Notes: generated from the sequence alone by a model not told the origin. 64,000 bases of DNA from CBDEFX01 sp965237635 (GCA_965237635.1 CBDEFX010000001.1:1-64000), one strand, 5' to 3'; shown: positions 1-9,151, counted from the stretch's first letter. Numbers and translations are program-made.

Positions 1-1726
1 CAAAGACTGCAATCTCCTCCGGCTTCAATCCTGCTTCAATCATCACCCTTAGCCATTCGCTCACGGCCTCGGCCTCACGATCAGCCGAATCGCAAACCCT
101 GATAGCCGGTCGTGGACCGTTGAACACCGACACCGTGCCGCGTCGATCTTCCGTGTTGCCATCGACATCAGACATTTCACTGTCCAGGAGAAGGTCGGCC
201 CGTGCCCGGATCTGGTGAGACGTCCGGTAATTGATTCTCAGGGTGTGAGAGCGGCCCCGAATATCAAGGCCGAGTACTTTCCATGAAAACGGCTGCTGGA
301 ATATGCGTTGGCCCAAGTCGCCAGCGAAGAAGAGCCCGTTGGGGTTCTCCGATCCCAACGCCGCTAGGAATCGCAGCTGTGCTACCCCCACATCCTGTGC
401 CTCATCCACCACCACGAAGTCAAAGGGACGGCCGTCGCCCTCGCCGAACCGGGACGTGAGGCGACCGAACATCTCGGCCCGTGTGATCTGCCCTCTGGAT
501 CTCAGGCCAGACCGAATCCGCTCGAATACCGACCAGAGCACTTGTCGTTGACTCTCTTGCAGCTGTCGTCTGCGCCCTCTGCGCAGCACGTCGCGGTACG
601 CTTCCCAGGTCTCCAGTTGCCAATCGTCCACCACCTGCTCCCACTCCGCAATCAGGAACTGTGGAGCAAACCTGACGGCGTCTCCTTCGCCAACGGCCTC
701 TTCCAGCAGTTGGGGGATCAGCTCTTGAGATGCGATGATCGGCTCGCCAAAATTGCGCCGGTACAGCTGCCTGGCGATGGCGTCGACCGAATGGACCTCC
801 ACACGCTCGGCAAGTCGCGGCTCGCCGCTTATCAGGACCCGTAGCTTTGCGCGAAGGAAATTGGCCAGAGTGTCGGAGAACGTGGTCAGTAGCACCCGGG
901 CGTGAAGGTTGGCTCGTGCGAGATGGACCGCCCGGTGCAGCGCCACTACGGTCTTGCCGGTCCCGGCGGATCCCGACACCCTGGCCGGGCCGCCAAAATC
1001 GCGCTCAACAACCTCTCGCTGGACAGGATGGAGGAAGACAGACCACTTATCCCATGGAAAGTCGAGTGCCCGTTCCAATTCTTCTCGATTGGTCATCACG
1101 CGGAAGCGGCGCTGGGCGTCGGGATGATCAAAGGGGCCGATCCCCTCAGCCACTGGATGCTTGCGCTGCGGCCTGCCGCCCACGGCCAACTCCAGCAGAG
1201 CCTCGGCGGCCTCGTTGGGCAGATGCGCGGACAACTCCAATAACGTGTCCTCGTTGGCTCTGCGAACATCCACAAGCCAATCGACGGGCACTCCATACCC
1301 GAGCAGCTCGTCCTCAGGCACCCCAACAAACAGGGCTGGCTTTGGCTGAGCCGGCTGCTCTACTTCCACATACACAGGAATCGTGACTTCCTGGACCGTC
1401 TCCTTCACTTCAACCAGCTGGGCCGCACCCGTGTTCGGGTGTGTCTCCAGCTTGCGCTGCTCTGCCCACCGGTACGCTTGGTCGTGGTGGTCGACATAGC
1501 ACAGCATCAGGCTGGCCTGCGTCCGGTGGACGATGATACGGATGTCGCGACTGACGCGGACCGCCCAGAAGTTGCGGTCTCTTGCTCCGTCGAGCTTGTG
1601 GAACTGCAGTCCCGGGCGGGATGGGTCCATCTGTAAGTCGAAGGCCGTCATCTTGATGGCCTTCTGCTCGTCGTTGGGCAGCCGGGCCAGGCTGTCAGTG
1701 AACGTGTCTGCTATGCGGAAATCCAT
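1..1726 (-). CDS. UvrD/Rep-type superfamily 1 helicase with an N-terminal RelE/ParE-like domain (3' end outside window)
   Basis: Reads leftward from the ATG at 1726; 575 codons are visible and the C-terminus lies beyond the left edge. Residues ~1-92 have the RelE/ParE look: LARLP near the start, a nP-x-pGL stretch at 34-40, WAVRVSRDIRII at 54-65 and VDHHDQAYRWA at 78-88. A linker follows, then the helicase core with Walker A SGSAGTGKTVV (251-261), TTFS motif (281-284) and Walker B DEAQD (441-445), and a late motif near LRINYRTSHQIR. This is a DNA translocase in the UvrD family; whether the RelE-like part is an active RNase or only a structural domain cannot be told. It starts three bases after the methyltransferase stop, so translation is probably coupled. 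Helicase identity is firm; the toxin-fold call is by pattern only. Confidence 0.85.
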   Translation of the reverse strand, partial: MDFRIADTFTDSLARLPNDEQKAIKMTAFDLQMDPSRPGLQFHKLDGARDRNFWAVRVSRDIRIIVHRTQASLMLCYVDHHDQAYRWAEQRKLETHPNTGAAQLVEVKETVQEVTIPVYVEVEQPAQPKPALFVGVPEDELLGYGVPVDWLVDVRRANEDTLLELSAHLPNEAAEALLELAVGGRPQRKHPVAEGIGPFDHPDAQRRFRVMTNREELERALDFPWDKWSVFLHPVQREVVERDFGGPARVSGSAGTGKTVVALHRAVHLARANLHARVLLTTFSDTLANFLRAKLRVLISGEPRLAERVEVHSVDAIARQLYRRNFGEPIIASQELIPQLLEEAVGEGDAVRFAPQFLIAEWEQVVDDWQLETWEAYRDVLRRGRRRQLQESQRQVLWSVFERIRSGLRSRGQITRAEMFGRLTSRFGEGDGRPFDFVVVDEAQDVGVAQLRFLAALGSENPNGLFFAGDLGQRIFQQPFSWKVLGLDIRGRSHTLRINYRTSHQIRARADLLLDSEMSDVDGNTEDRRGTVSVFNGPRPAIRVCDSADREAEAVSEWLRVMIEAGLKPEEIAVF

Positions 1727-1729
1727 CCA

Positions 1730-4558
1730 TCAAACCCGAAACACTTTCATAACCTCGTCGCCCAGGTGGTTGATGACCTTGACAGCGATACGGCCTGACT
1801 CCGGCTTATCGAAGGGGCGGGAGATGTCGCTGTGGAGCGACTCCCAGGCTTCCTCGTCGATCTCGGCCTTGAGGGTGGTCTTGAGTGACCCGTATGGATC
1901 GTTGGCGCCGAGGAAGTAGGCGTGGCGGACGAAGAAGCTTTCCTCGTTGTAGTCGGTGTCGATGAACCAGCAGGCGATGCCGTCCGGCCCATCGCTGCGG
2001 ACCTCCCCTGTGTTGGGATGGAACACGTCAACCCCGTTGACCCTCACCTGGACATGCCCGTCCTCGGCGTCAAGGATGTCGATGTCCGGCTCGCCGAATA
2101 TGACGAACAGGTTCCCCTTGCCCGTATTCTTCAGGTCGCCCGCCATGTGCAGATCAGCGTTCATACGCGCCTTAAGCACCGGGACGCGGCCGAGCTTCTC
2201 GAACTCCGTGGAGTGGGCGTCGTAGTTGAAGGCGCAGGAGATGAGCACGTCGAAAGCGGCGTCGGCGGCCTCGCGGGCGGCTTCCACCAAGTCGGGGCGG
2301 GAGACGGTGCCGAATTCAGGGCCGACGAATATGGCTGCGCGCCGTTCCTTCTCGGCCTCATCGCCGTCCCCGATCCCGCCTTCAACATAGCGGCCCTCGG
2401 CGCAGATCAGATCGCCCGGCCACAAGGTGATGGATGTGAACTCGATGCGGTCTTCACGATGCGCCTGCTGAACGCCAGACGTCTTCAAGTTCTCCAGAAT
2501 GACCTGGGCAAAGTCGAACTCCCCGCCAAAGCCGCTCTTCGGCTCCGCAATGCGGTCGACTATCTCGTCGTTCTCGTCGACCTCGAGCAAGCGGTGCGGC
2601 GAGACGCTCTCGACGGTGAACGGGCCAGCTACACGTACCTTGCTCCGGTCCTCGTAGGGCTTGTCGTACAGGCGCTCAAACTCGGCGCTCCGGGCGATGG
2701 AGGCGTCTATCTCCTTCTGGCGGGCGATGCGGCGCTCCCACCATTGAGCGTGGAGGGCCTTGGCCTCCTGCGACCAGGCGTCCTCCATCTCCCGCGGCAT
2801 CTCCCACTCCTCCCACGCCGTGCCCAGGGCGCGGTTGAGCTGCTCCCTAAGGGGCTCCAAGTCTTTCTTTGCCGTCTCCCAGATGACGTCGATTTCGGCG
2901 TTGTTGGCGATGTCCCTGAGGGTGACGTGCGGCACGCACTGGTAGACGAAGCCCTGCCTGACGTTGCCGTAGGTGGGCGTGTCCGCGGGTGCCCGGTGAG
3001 CCGCCTCCGCCTCCCTCAGCTGCCCCTCACGGCTGTCGGCGAGCAGGTAGTACGGGTACCGGCCGCCCATGATACGAGCCCGGGCCAGTGCCGACGCCAC
3101 GCGGGAGGTGTCGACGGTGATCCAGCGGCGCCCCCACTGCTCGGCGACGTAAGCGGTGGTGCCGGAGCCACAAGTCGGGTCGAGCACGAGGTCACCGGGG
3201 TCGGTGGTCATCAGGATGCAGCGTTCGATCGCACGGCTATCTGTTTGTACGATGTAGAGTTTCTCGTCCCCTACGAATCCGCCCGTTCCCGTGTCCGTCC
3301 ACAGATTCGCCATGGGAATAAGCGCGTTGTCACTTATGAAGCGAACCATGCGGAGTCGCGTACCTTTGAGCGCAATACGGTTCGCTCTAGCAATGCGGGT
3401 CATTCCGTCTGGTGTCGTCTTCCAGTGCGAGTTCGGGGCACATGGATAACATTTACCTTCAAAAGACAATGGTCCTGACGATGCTGTTGAGATACCAGCC
3501 GAAGTTAAAGGGTTTCGAGCATAGACTTCTGCCTCAATTGGTAGCGAAGCGCTTCTAGATTTCTCTTCGCTCGTGAGTTGTCGTCGTGATCCGTCGGCGA
3601 GTTGAACACTGTCAAAGAATTGAGGGTCAGAGTTGTCAAATGTTCGTCTTCCGTAGAGCCTGCGAACCTTTGGATTTGATGTCTTTGAGTACCATAACAC
3701 CGTGTCGAATATATTGGAGAGAATATTAGATGCGTCGAATGCGTTCTTCTTGTACCAAATCGAGCTGACAAAATTCCCCTCCCCAAACACCTCATCCATC
3801 ACAGCTCGCACTCTGTGAACGTTCTCGTCCCCTATCTGCACAAAGATGGAGCCAGACTCGCTGAGCAGGTCTCGCGCCACCGTCAGCCGGTCGCGCAGGT
3901 AGCTCAGGTAGGAATGTATCCCGTCCCGCCAGGTGTCCCGGAAGGCCTTGACCTGCTCCGGCTCTCGGGTGATGTGCGCGGCGTTGCCATCCCGCACGTC
4001 TCGGCTTGTCGTCGACCACTGGAAGTTGGAGTTGAACTTGATGCCGTAGGGCGGGTCCAGGTAGATACACTGAACCTTGCCCCGTAGTCCCTCCCGCTCG
4101 GCCAGCGACCCCATCACCTGCAAGCTGTCGCCCAGGACCATCCGGTTAGACCAGTTGGCGTCATGCTGGTAGAACTCGGTTTTCGCCGCCTCGCTGGGCA
4201 GGCCGTTGAAGTCGGCGAAGAGGTCCGCGAACCCCTGCTGCACCCCCTCCGTCTCTTGCTGTTTAGCGGTCTGCCGCATCAGGTCATCCACAAGCACCTT
4301 GGGGTGAACCCGCTCCTGGATGTACAGCGGCGGGGCGTTTACAGCCAGGTCTGACCTGTCCTGCTCGTCCTTGCCCCGCCACACAAGCTGTGGGTCGAGG
4401 TCGCGATTGCGCCGCTCGTAGGCGAGACTGACAGGTCTCTGCTCCTCCTCGCGCATCAGCGGCTGATGCTCCGCACTGGGGATGTTCCGTCGCGTGGCTT
4501 CCTGGTGCCTAAGCGTTTCTATGGACTTTGTCTTGGCGGGACTGGATTTCCTCGGCAT
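1730..4558 (-). CDS. Type III-like (Mod) site-specific DNA methyltransferase
   Basis: 942 residues. The catalytic motif DPPY (168-171, in IYLDPPYGIKF) comes before the S-adenosylmethionine motif DPTCGSGTT (460-467), the beta-class order of type III Mod and related N6-adenine/N4-cytosine methyltransferases. A long C-terminal region (~500-942) without a motif I recognise probably carries target recognition and partner contacts. A GGGAGG sequence lies about ten bases before the ATG. It sits in one minus-strand run with the HEPN/MNT pair and the helicase-nuclease upstream and the UvrD-type helicase downstream, so it is the modification half of a restriction system. Target sequence unknown. Confidence 0.9.
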   Translation of the reverse strand: MPRKSSPAKTKSIETLRHQEATRRNIPSAEHQPLMREEEQRPVSLAYERRNRDLDPQLVWRGKDEQDRSDLAVNAPPLYIQERVHPKVLVDDLMRQTAKQQETEGVQQGFADLFADFNGLPSEAAKTEFYQHDANWSNRMVLGDSLQVMGSLAEREGLRGKVQCIYLDPPYGIKFNSNFQWSTTSRDVRDGNAAHITREPEQVKAFRDTWRDGIHSYLSYLRDRLTVARDLLSESGSIFVQIGDENVHRVRAVMDEVFGEGNFVSSIWYKKNAFDASNILSNIFDTVLWYSKTSNPKVRRLYGRRTFDNSDPQFFDSVQLADGSRRQLTSEEKSRSASLPIEAEVYARNPLTSAGISTASSGPLSFEGKCYPCAPNSHWKTTPDGMTRIARANRIALKGTRLRMVRFISDNALIPMANLWTDTGTGGFVGDEKLYIVQTDSRAIERCILMTTDPGDLVLDPTCGSGTTAYVAEQWGRRWITVDTSRVASALARARIMGGRYPYYLLADSREGQLREAEAAHRAPADTPTYGNVRQGFVYQCVPHVTLRDIANNAEIDVIWETAKKDLEPLREQLNRALGTAWEEWEMPREMEDAWSQEAKALHAQWWERRIARQKEIDASIARSAEFERLYDKPYEDRSKVRVAGPFTVESVSPHRLLEVDENDEIVDRIAEPKSGFGGEFDFAQVILENLKTSGVQQAHREDRIEFTSITLWPGDLICAEGRYVEGGIGDGDEAEKERRAAIFVGPEFGTVSRPDLVEAAREAADAAFDVLISCAFNYDAHSTEFEKLGRVPVLKARMNADLHMAGDLKNTGKGNLFVIFGEPDIDILDAEDGHVQVRVNGVDVFHPNTGEVRSDGPDGIACWFIDTDYNEESFFVRHAYFLGANDPYGSLKTTLKAEIDEEAWESLHSDISRPFDKPESGRIAVKVINHLGDEVMKVFRV

Positions 4559-4576
4559 GTAATGTTTGCGCCTCCC

Positions 4577-4936
4577 TTATATATCTGTTTCCAACAATGG
4601 CCGCAGTAGCGGCAGCATGGCCGGGATATCGTCCCGGATAATGGTCCAGATGATGTCGTCATCTATCCCAAGGTAAGCGTGAGCAATCCGATTGCGCACC
4701 GCGCTGATTGTGCGCCAAGGTATCTCCGGATGCGCTTCGCGAAGGGCGTCGGGGACGTGTGCGGCAGCTTCACCAATGAGTTCCAAGTTGCGAAGGGTGG
4801 CATCGTAGGTCAACCTATCGGTGACGAACGCGGATTGGTCCATACCTTCCGTGTAGGACAAGACCCTTTCGCAGAAGTCGATCATGTCCTGCACATAGAA
4901 CCGCCATTGGCGTTGTTCTTGACCGGCATCAGACAT
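4577..4936 (-). CDS. HEPN-domain toxin (HepT-like, DUF86)
   Basis: 119-residue all-helical protein of the DUF86/HepT family. The RNase motif R-x4-H-x-Y is intact: R81, H86 and Y88 in RNRIAHAY. In studied HepT/MntA pairs this motif makes an RNA-cutting toxin that is silenced when MntA adds AMP groups to the tyrosine. Its start overlaps the end of the upstream nucleotidyltransferase by 8 bases, the standard antitoxin-toxin layout. It ends 18 bases before the methyltransferase start, so the pair is embedded inside the restriction operon rather than beside it. Confidence 0.88.
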   Translation of the reverse strand: MSDAGQEQRQWRFYVQDMIDFCERVLSYTEGMDQSAFVTDRLTYDATLRNLELIGEAAAHVPDALREAHPEIPWRTISAVRNRIAHAYLGIDDDIIWTIIRDDIPAMLPLLRPLLETDI

Positions 4937-5234
4937 CGACAGCCTCCGCTTCCACGTAACGCCGCAGTTCAGGGCGAAGCGCCTTGTCGGTCACGAGATC
5001 GACCGATTGGCCCAGGAGGTCCTCGATATAGAACTGCACGCCAAAATACCGCCTTGACGTGGCAGGACCGTCAAACTGAACCAGGATGTCTATATCGCTG
5101 CCGTCTCGTGCCTCGTCACGGACGGTTGAGCCGAAGAGCCCCAGCGCGGTGATGCCGAATCGTTCGACCAGCACACCCTTGTGCGCTCGCAACTGCTGCA
5201 GAACTTCATCCCTAGTCATTCCTACCCTCGCCAT
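4929..5234 (-). CDS. MNT-type minimal nucleotidyltransferase (MntA-like antitoxin)
   Basis: 101 residues. The polymerase-beta-fold signature GS-x10-D-x-D is complete: G35-S36 and D47, D49 in GLFGSTVRDEARDGSDIDIL. Family knowledge: MntA transfers AMP to the partner HEPN toxin and neutralises it. I kept the ATG at 5234 because GGTGG lies just before it; a second Met at residue 6 (5219) is possible. Gene order antitoxin then toxin with an 8-base overlap supports the pair. The next gene upstream ends 69 bases away. Confidence 0.88.
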   Translation of the reverse strand: MARVGMTRDEVLQQLRAHKGVLVERFGITALGLFGSTVRDEARDGSDIDILVQFDGPATSRRYFGVQFYIEDLLGQSVDLVTDKALRPELRRYVEAEAVDV

Positions 5235-5303
5235 GACACCACCTTCCAGCTAGCTCCCTTCAGAGTAGGGACGCCAAGTCCTTCGGCAATGTCTACTAAA
5301 CAC

Positions 5304-8300
5304 CTATCCATCGCTACCCTCGGCTTCGACCAGTCGCTTGGGGGCCGCAGTCTGTGACGGCCCTGAGGCGCGAAGGAGCATCTCATTGAACTCATGCTCT
5401 ATCTGATATACGTCGGTGAACTCGGCGAAGGCCCAGCGGCCATACTGACCCAGGTTGTTGACCCCTGGCACCCAGTAGGTCTCCATGGTGTTCTTCTTGT
5501 CCTTAGCGTCTTCGCCTCTATAGCCCTTGATCTCGACGACCAGGTTCAGCGGGTCAGGGTTGCCGTCGTCCACGTGAACGATGAAGTCGGGAATATAGGT
5601 ACGCGAGACGGAGCCGTAACGGTAAGGCACCTCCAGGCCCAGATTGTGATTCTTCACATAGGCCTTCACCTTTGGGTGGGCCTCGGCGACACGGCAGAAT
5701 TCAGCCTCCCAGTCGCTATCCAGGATTGCCCAATTGACGTGGCACTTGCGGGAATCAGTCTCCCAGCGGCGCTCTTTAGAGGTGCTGAAGTTCACATGGG
5801 CGGTCGACCCGGACTGATTGAAGGGGTCGAGCATCGCTTTGACTGGCCGCTCACCAACGTGCGAACGTGTGATGGCGGCGGCGATGCGCTCGCAAGCCAT
5901 GTCTGCCAACTCCTGGTACATGAGTTGAGCTGGATAGGTTCCGCCCCTGCACTGCAGGCTGCTCTCAAGCCACTGTCTCACTATCCCCTTCAGCTTGCCA
6001 AAGAGGTGAAGCTTGGACTCCTCGTTAGGGCCACGCCACCTCGTGAGGAGAAAGCGATTGGTGAGGTGCATCACCAAAGTAGAGGGCCGTAAGTCGCCGG
6101 TATGCACCAGGTTGAGGTCTACACCCTCGCCAATGATGCCCTGGTTCGTGGTGCGGGTTGGGCCAATGAGATCGGGCGTCAACTCCAGGATGTGGTCGGC
6201 GGTGAACTCGGCGCTTAACTCCTCCTTCGGGAGTTCGACGCGATAACCGGAGACGCGGGGGAAACGAATCTCCAGATGGTCGCGTTCGGGCCGAACCGCT
6301 CTGACCTGCACCGTCTGGCGAGGAGGCTTACGGGCGGCGACGACGGGCTTGGCCGTAAAGTCGAACGGCACTCCCAGCACGTCGGCGTATTCGACATCGA
6401 AGCGGTCTTCCGAGTTGAGGTCGTAGGACTGGCGCCGCAGAGCCCGGCCGATGACCTGTTCGCACAGGAGCTGCGTACCAAAGGCCCGAACGCCGAGGAT
6501 ATGGGTAACGGTGTTGGCGTCCCAACCCTCGGTGAGCATGGATACGGAGACGACGCACCGGATGGAACCGCCTAGGCTTCCCTCCTTCCCCACGGTGTTC
6601 ATGGCCTCCCGGAGCAATTCCTGGTCGGTGATCTTGTCGGCCTGAGCGCGGTCTCCGGTCCGCGTGATGATTTCACTACGGAACCGATCGATCTCCACTG
6701 CGGCAATGGCGCGGAAGTTCCGATCGAGCGTCTCGCCGGACTCGAGCTGTTCGCTGTCGATCAATAGCGTGCGAGGCACGGCGAACTGGTTACCCTGTTC
6801 GTCGATATTGCGGAACAACTCAAGCCGTCCGGGTACGGGTGTGGAGGAACCGTCCTCATTCTCGCGGTGAAAGCCGGAGACGTAGTCGTAAACCAGCTTT
6901 GAGGTGGAGGTATTGTTGCAGACGATAATGAAGCAGGGCGGGACCCTGATTCCTTCCTGCTCCCATTGACGGTAGGTCTTCTCGTAGTGTCCATACAGCG
7001 CTTGGAGGCCCGTCTGAAGCTCAGGAGGCAGGATGAGCGGGTCGAGATTCTTGGACTTGCCACGTCCCGCCTTGGGCATCTTGGTCCGGATGTTTTCCCA
7101 CAGGGCGCGATACTTGGGCATGTCTCCGCCGGGGATGTTGTCGGACACGGGCACGCGCGGCAGCTTTACGATGCCGCACTCGATGGCGTCCATCAACGAA
7201 AAGTCGCTCACTGTCCAGGGGAACAGCGTCCCCTCGCGGTAGCCGGAACCCTGTAGGAAGAAGGGCGTGGCGGACAGGTCGATGACCTGCCGGATCCTCG
7301 TCTTCCGCTTTATGGATTCGAGTCCTGTAATCCAGACGCGGGCCTCGTCGGCGTTCTTTTCAGCCTCTCTCCGCTCTTCACCTTTGAGGTCTCCCTCATC
7401 GCCTTCCCCGGCTTTCCGGCGGTAGCAATGGTGGCCTTCATCGTTGAACGCCAGGATGTTTTTCATGCCCATGAGGCCTGGCATGACCCGTTGCATCATC
7501 TGGCCTTCGGTTTCCAGCGTGTTTAGGGGAGCTCCTCGGCCCTGGAGGAGAGCACGGCCGCCACTGGATAGTTCAATGCGGTTGCGCAGCTGGAATGCAT
7601 GGAAATTGGTAATCACAATCTTGGAGCGTTCGAGGTCGGCCAACATATCGGTTGGGACCAGCTCCCGACTCGCGTAATAGCTGTCAGGATCATTGGGCTG
7701 CAGCACGCGCAGCCGGTCCTTGATGGTCAGACCGGGCGCCACGACCAGGAATCCGCTGGTGAACCGGTTGCTATTGGGCCGCCGGACTGCGTTGATAGTC
7801 TGCCAGGCAATGATCATCGCCATGACGGTGGTCTTGCCGGCGCCGGTGGCCAGCTTCAGGGCCAAACGCATCAGCTCGGGGTTGGCCTCCAGGTTCGCCG
7901 CTTTGAGATTGTTGAGGAACAGCCGGCCGGCCCCACCTATCTTCGGCGCGACCTCGGTGAGCCAGATGATGGTCTCCACCGCCTCGATCTGGCAGAAGAA
8001 GGGGCGGAAGGCGCTGAAATTGTGATGCCGCCAGTGTTGAAGCAGGCGTGCAGTCTCCGGTGTGACGCCCCAATTGTTTGGGCTGGGCAGCGTTCTCCAG
8101 GCGTCGACCCGCTGCCGAATGCCGTTGACCATAGCCGTAACGGCCTCGTACTGCTGGTCCGCTGTCGAAAGCCCTTCACCCTCGTCGAACACGAACCCCC
8201 GCTGACCTTCCCGGCGCTTCCGAGGTTTCGGGATCGGCGTGATGAATTCCGCTTTACGGCGGCTCTCGATTACCTGCTGGGTAGGCTGGCCTTGGGTGTC

Positions 8301-8372
8301 GAGCTCCCAGTGCCGTTTTGGGTATTCGTACGGGGAGTTGAGGATTGGGTCTTCGAAGAACTGCTCTTTCAT
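5304..8372 (-). CDS. Type III restriction-like DEAD/DEAH helicase with C-terminal PD-(D/E)xK nuclease (BPTD_3080-like)
   Basis: 1022 residues. Superfamily 2 helicase motifs are clear: Walker A ATGAGKTT (~175-182), DEGHH in place of DEAH (311-315), and LSATPFF motif III. The last ~110 residues hold a PD-(D/E)xK nuclease pattern, IPDFIVHVDD followed by LVVEIKGY (about 926 and 944). This matches the Res subunit of type III-like systems: ATP-driven translocation plus cleavage of unmodified DNA. Its methyltransferase partner is two genes downstream with the HEPN/MNT pair between. The upstream gap (8373-8491) shows no gene. Family sub-name given from memory. Confidence 0.87.
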   Translation of the reverse strand: MKEQFFEDPILNSPYEYPKRHWELDTQGQPTQQVIESRRKAEFITPIPKPRKRREGQRGFVFDEGEGLSTADQQYEAVTAMVNGIRQRVDAWRTLPSPNNWGVTPETARLLQHWRHHNFSAFRPFFCQIEAVETIIWLTEVAPKIGGAGRLFLNNLKAANLEANPELMRLALKLATGAGKTTVMAMIIAWQTINAVRRPNSNRFTSGFLVVAPGLTIKDRLRVLQPNDPDSYYASRELVPTDMLADLERSKIVITNFHAFQLRNRIELSSGGRALLQGRGAPLNTLETEGQMMQRVMPGLMGMKNILAFNDEGHHCYRRKAGEGDEGDLKGEERREAEKNADEARVWITGLESIKRKTRIRQVIDLSATPFFLQGSGYREGTLFPWTVSDFSLMDAIECGIVKLPRVPVSDNIPGGDMPKYRALWENIRTKMPKAGRGKSKNLDPLILPPELQTGLQALYGHYEKTYRQWEQEGIRVPPCFIIVCNNTSTSKLVYDYVSGFHRENEDGSSTPVPGRLELFRNIDEQGNQFAVPRTLLIDSEQLESGETLDRNFRAIAAVEIDRFRSEIITRTGDRAQADKITDQELLREAMNTVGKEGSLGGSIRCVVSVSMLTEGWDANTVTHILGVRAFGTQLLCEQVIGRALRRQSYDLNSEDRFDVEYADVLGVPFDFTAKPVVAARKPPRQTVQVRAVRPERDHLEIRFPRVSGYRVELPKEELSAEFTADHILELTPDLIGPTRTTNQGIIGEGVDLNLVHTGDLRPSTLVMHLTNRFLLTRWRGPNEESKLHLFGKLKGIVRQWLESSLQCRGGTYPAQLMYQELADMACERIAAAITRSHVGERPVKAMLDPFNQSGSTAHVNFSTSKERRWETDSRKCHVNWAILDSDWEAEFCRVAEAHPKVKAYVKNHNLGLEVPYRYGSVSRTYIPDFIVHVDDGNPDPLNLVVEIKGYRGEDAKDKKNTMETYWVPGVNNLGQYGRWAFAEFTDVYQIEHEFNEMLLRASGPSQTAAPKRLVEAEGSDG

Positions 8373-8491
8373 CTAGCCTACCTCGCAAGCCCCATTCGAC
8401 GAGCCTTCACAGCTGCCGACGGTGCCGATTGGGCGTCCCGTGACTCGGCGCGCTTCCACTGAGCTAACCTGCTGAGTCTTCATGCCCAGCC

Positions 8492-8833
8492 TCATTCCAA
8501 GAGAACCTTGATCTTATCCAGGACTTCACCAACAATCTGGGGCGCGGCCTCATCCTCAAATCTGGCATGGCGGGTACGCCAGTCCACAGTCTTGATCTTG
8601 TCGGCCAGGACCACGCCGGCGATGGTGCTCGCCCGGGGAAGGGTCACCTCAAAAGGATTCCCCTTGACCTTGGAGGTGATTGGGCACAGCAACGCCAGAC
8701 TGGTCTTCTCATTGTATGCTTTCGGGCTCAGGACCAAGACGGGAAGGTGTCCGGACTGGTCGCGCCCCTCGCATGGCGTAGCGCTCAGCCACACGATGTC
8801 CCCCCTCCTTGGGATGTAGTCACCCTCTACCAT
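8492..8833 (-). CDS. MazF/PemK-family mRNA interferase toxin
   Basis: 113 residues with the CcdB/PemK fold pattern: RRGDIVWLSATPCEG at the start, HLPVLVLSP, LLCPITSKVKGNPFEV, then VVLADKIKTVDWRTR. The family cuts mRNA at short sites and is held in check by a MazE/AbrB partner. Its ATG lies inside the last codons of the upstream antitoxin gene (7-base overlap, ATGGTAG), so the two are translationally coupled. The nearest downstream gene is the restriction helicase-nuclease, 119 bases away. Confidence 0.9.
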   Translation of the reverse strand: MVEGDYIPRRGDIVWLSATPCEGRDQSGHLPVLVLSPKAYNEKTSLALLCPITSKVKGNPFEVTLPRASTIAGVVLADKIKTVDWRTRHARFEDEAAPQIVGEVLDKIKVLLE

Positions 8834-9066
8834 TCTTCGTTACCCCTGGTCGTTGGGGCATCCAGTTCAGGATGAAGGTTGTCGGCCGTCACCTGCGCCA
8901 GCATGTCGGCCAGGTCATAGGACCTCTTGCGCAGGACGACATGGTCGCCCCGTGAGATGATCTCGACAGCCGAGCCCTCTTGCACGCCCCACTGTTCGGC
9001 AACGGGCTTGGGGATCCGGATGGCTAGGCTAGTGCCCCATTTCGAGACGTATGCTTTCGCGCCCAT
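8827..9066 (-). CDS. MazE/AbrB-family antitoxin
   Basis: 79 residues from the ATG at 9066, which has GGAGG eight bases upstream; an in-frame upstream start at 9141 would add 25 hydrophobic residues unlike the family and would run through the promoter, so I rejected it. The N-terminal swapped-hairpin DNA-binding domain is visible (AYVSKWGTSLAIRIPK, then EGSAVEIISRGDHVVLRK). The C-terminus should bind and block MazF. It heads the two-gene toxin-antitoxin unit and probably represses its own promoter just upstream. Confidence 0.88.
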   Translation of the reverse strand: MGAKAYVSKWGTSLAIRIPKPVAEQWGVQEGSAVEIISRGDHVVLRKRSYDLADMLAQVTADNLHPELDAPTTRGNEEW

Positions 9067-9080
9067 GAACGTGCCTCCAG

Positions 9081-9121
9081 GATATATAGATATTATATAG
9101 CCCCACAACAAGTCCAGGCAA
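9081..9121 (-). promoter_or_regulatory. mazEF promoter with AT-rich palindromic operator candidate
   Basis: On the minus strand, TTGCCT (9121-9116) and TATAAT (9097-9092) are 18 bases apart, a good sigma-70-type promoter, with the start codon about 25 bases further on. The -10 box lies inside TATATA-GATAT-TATATA, a short inverted repeat in an otherwise GC-rich stretch; AbrB-type antitoxins usually bind such sites over their own promoter. Seen in sequence; binding is inference. Confidence 0.6.
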
Positions 9122-9151
9122 CAAAAAAGGGCCGCACACATAGGATGGGCA

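Noticed and set aside
1922..3478. A 518-codon plus-strand frame antisense to the methyltransferase
   Set aside because: Repetitive hydrophobic and arginine composition, no motifs; shadow of the Mod gene.
9067..9141. Longer MazE starting at 9141
   Set aside because: Extra residues are hydrophobic and overlap the promoter; GGAGG points to 9066.
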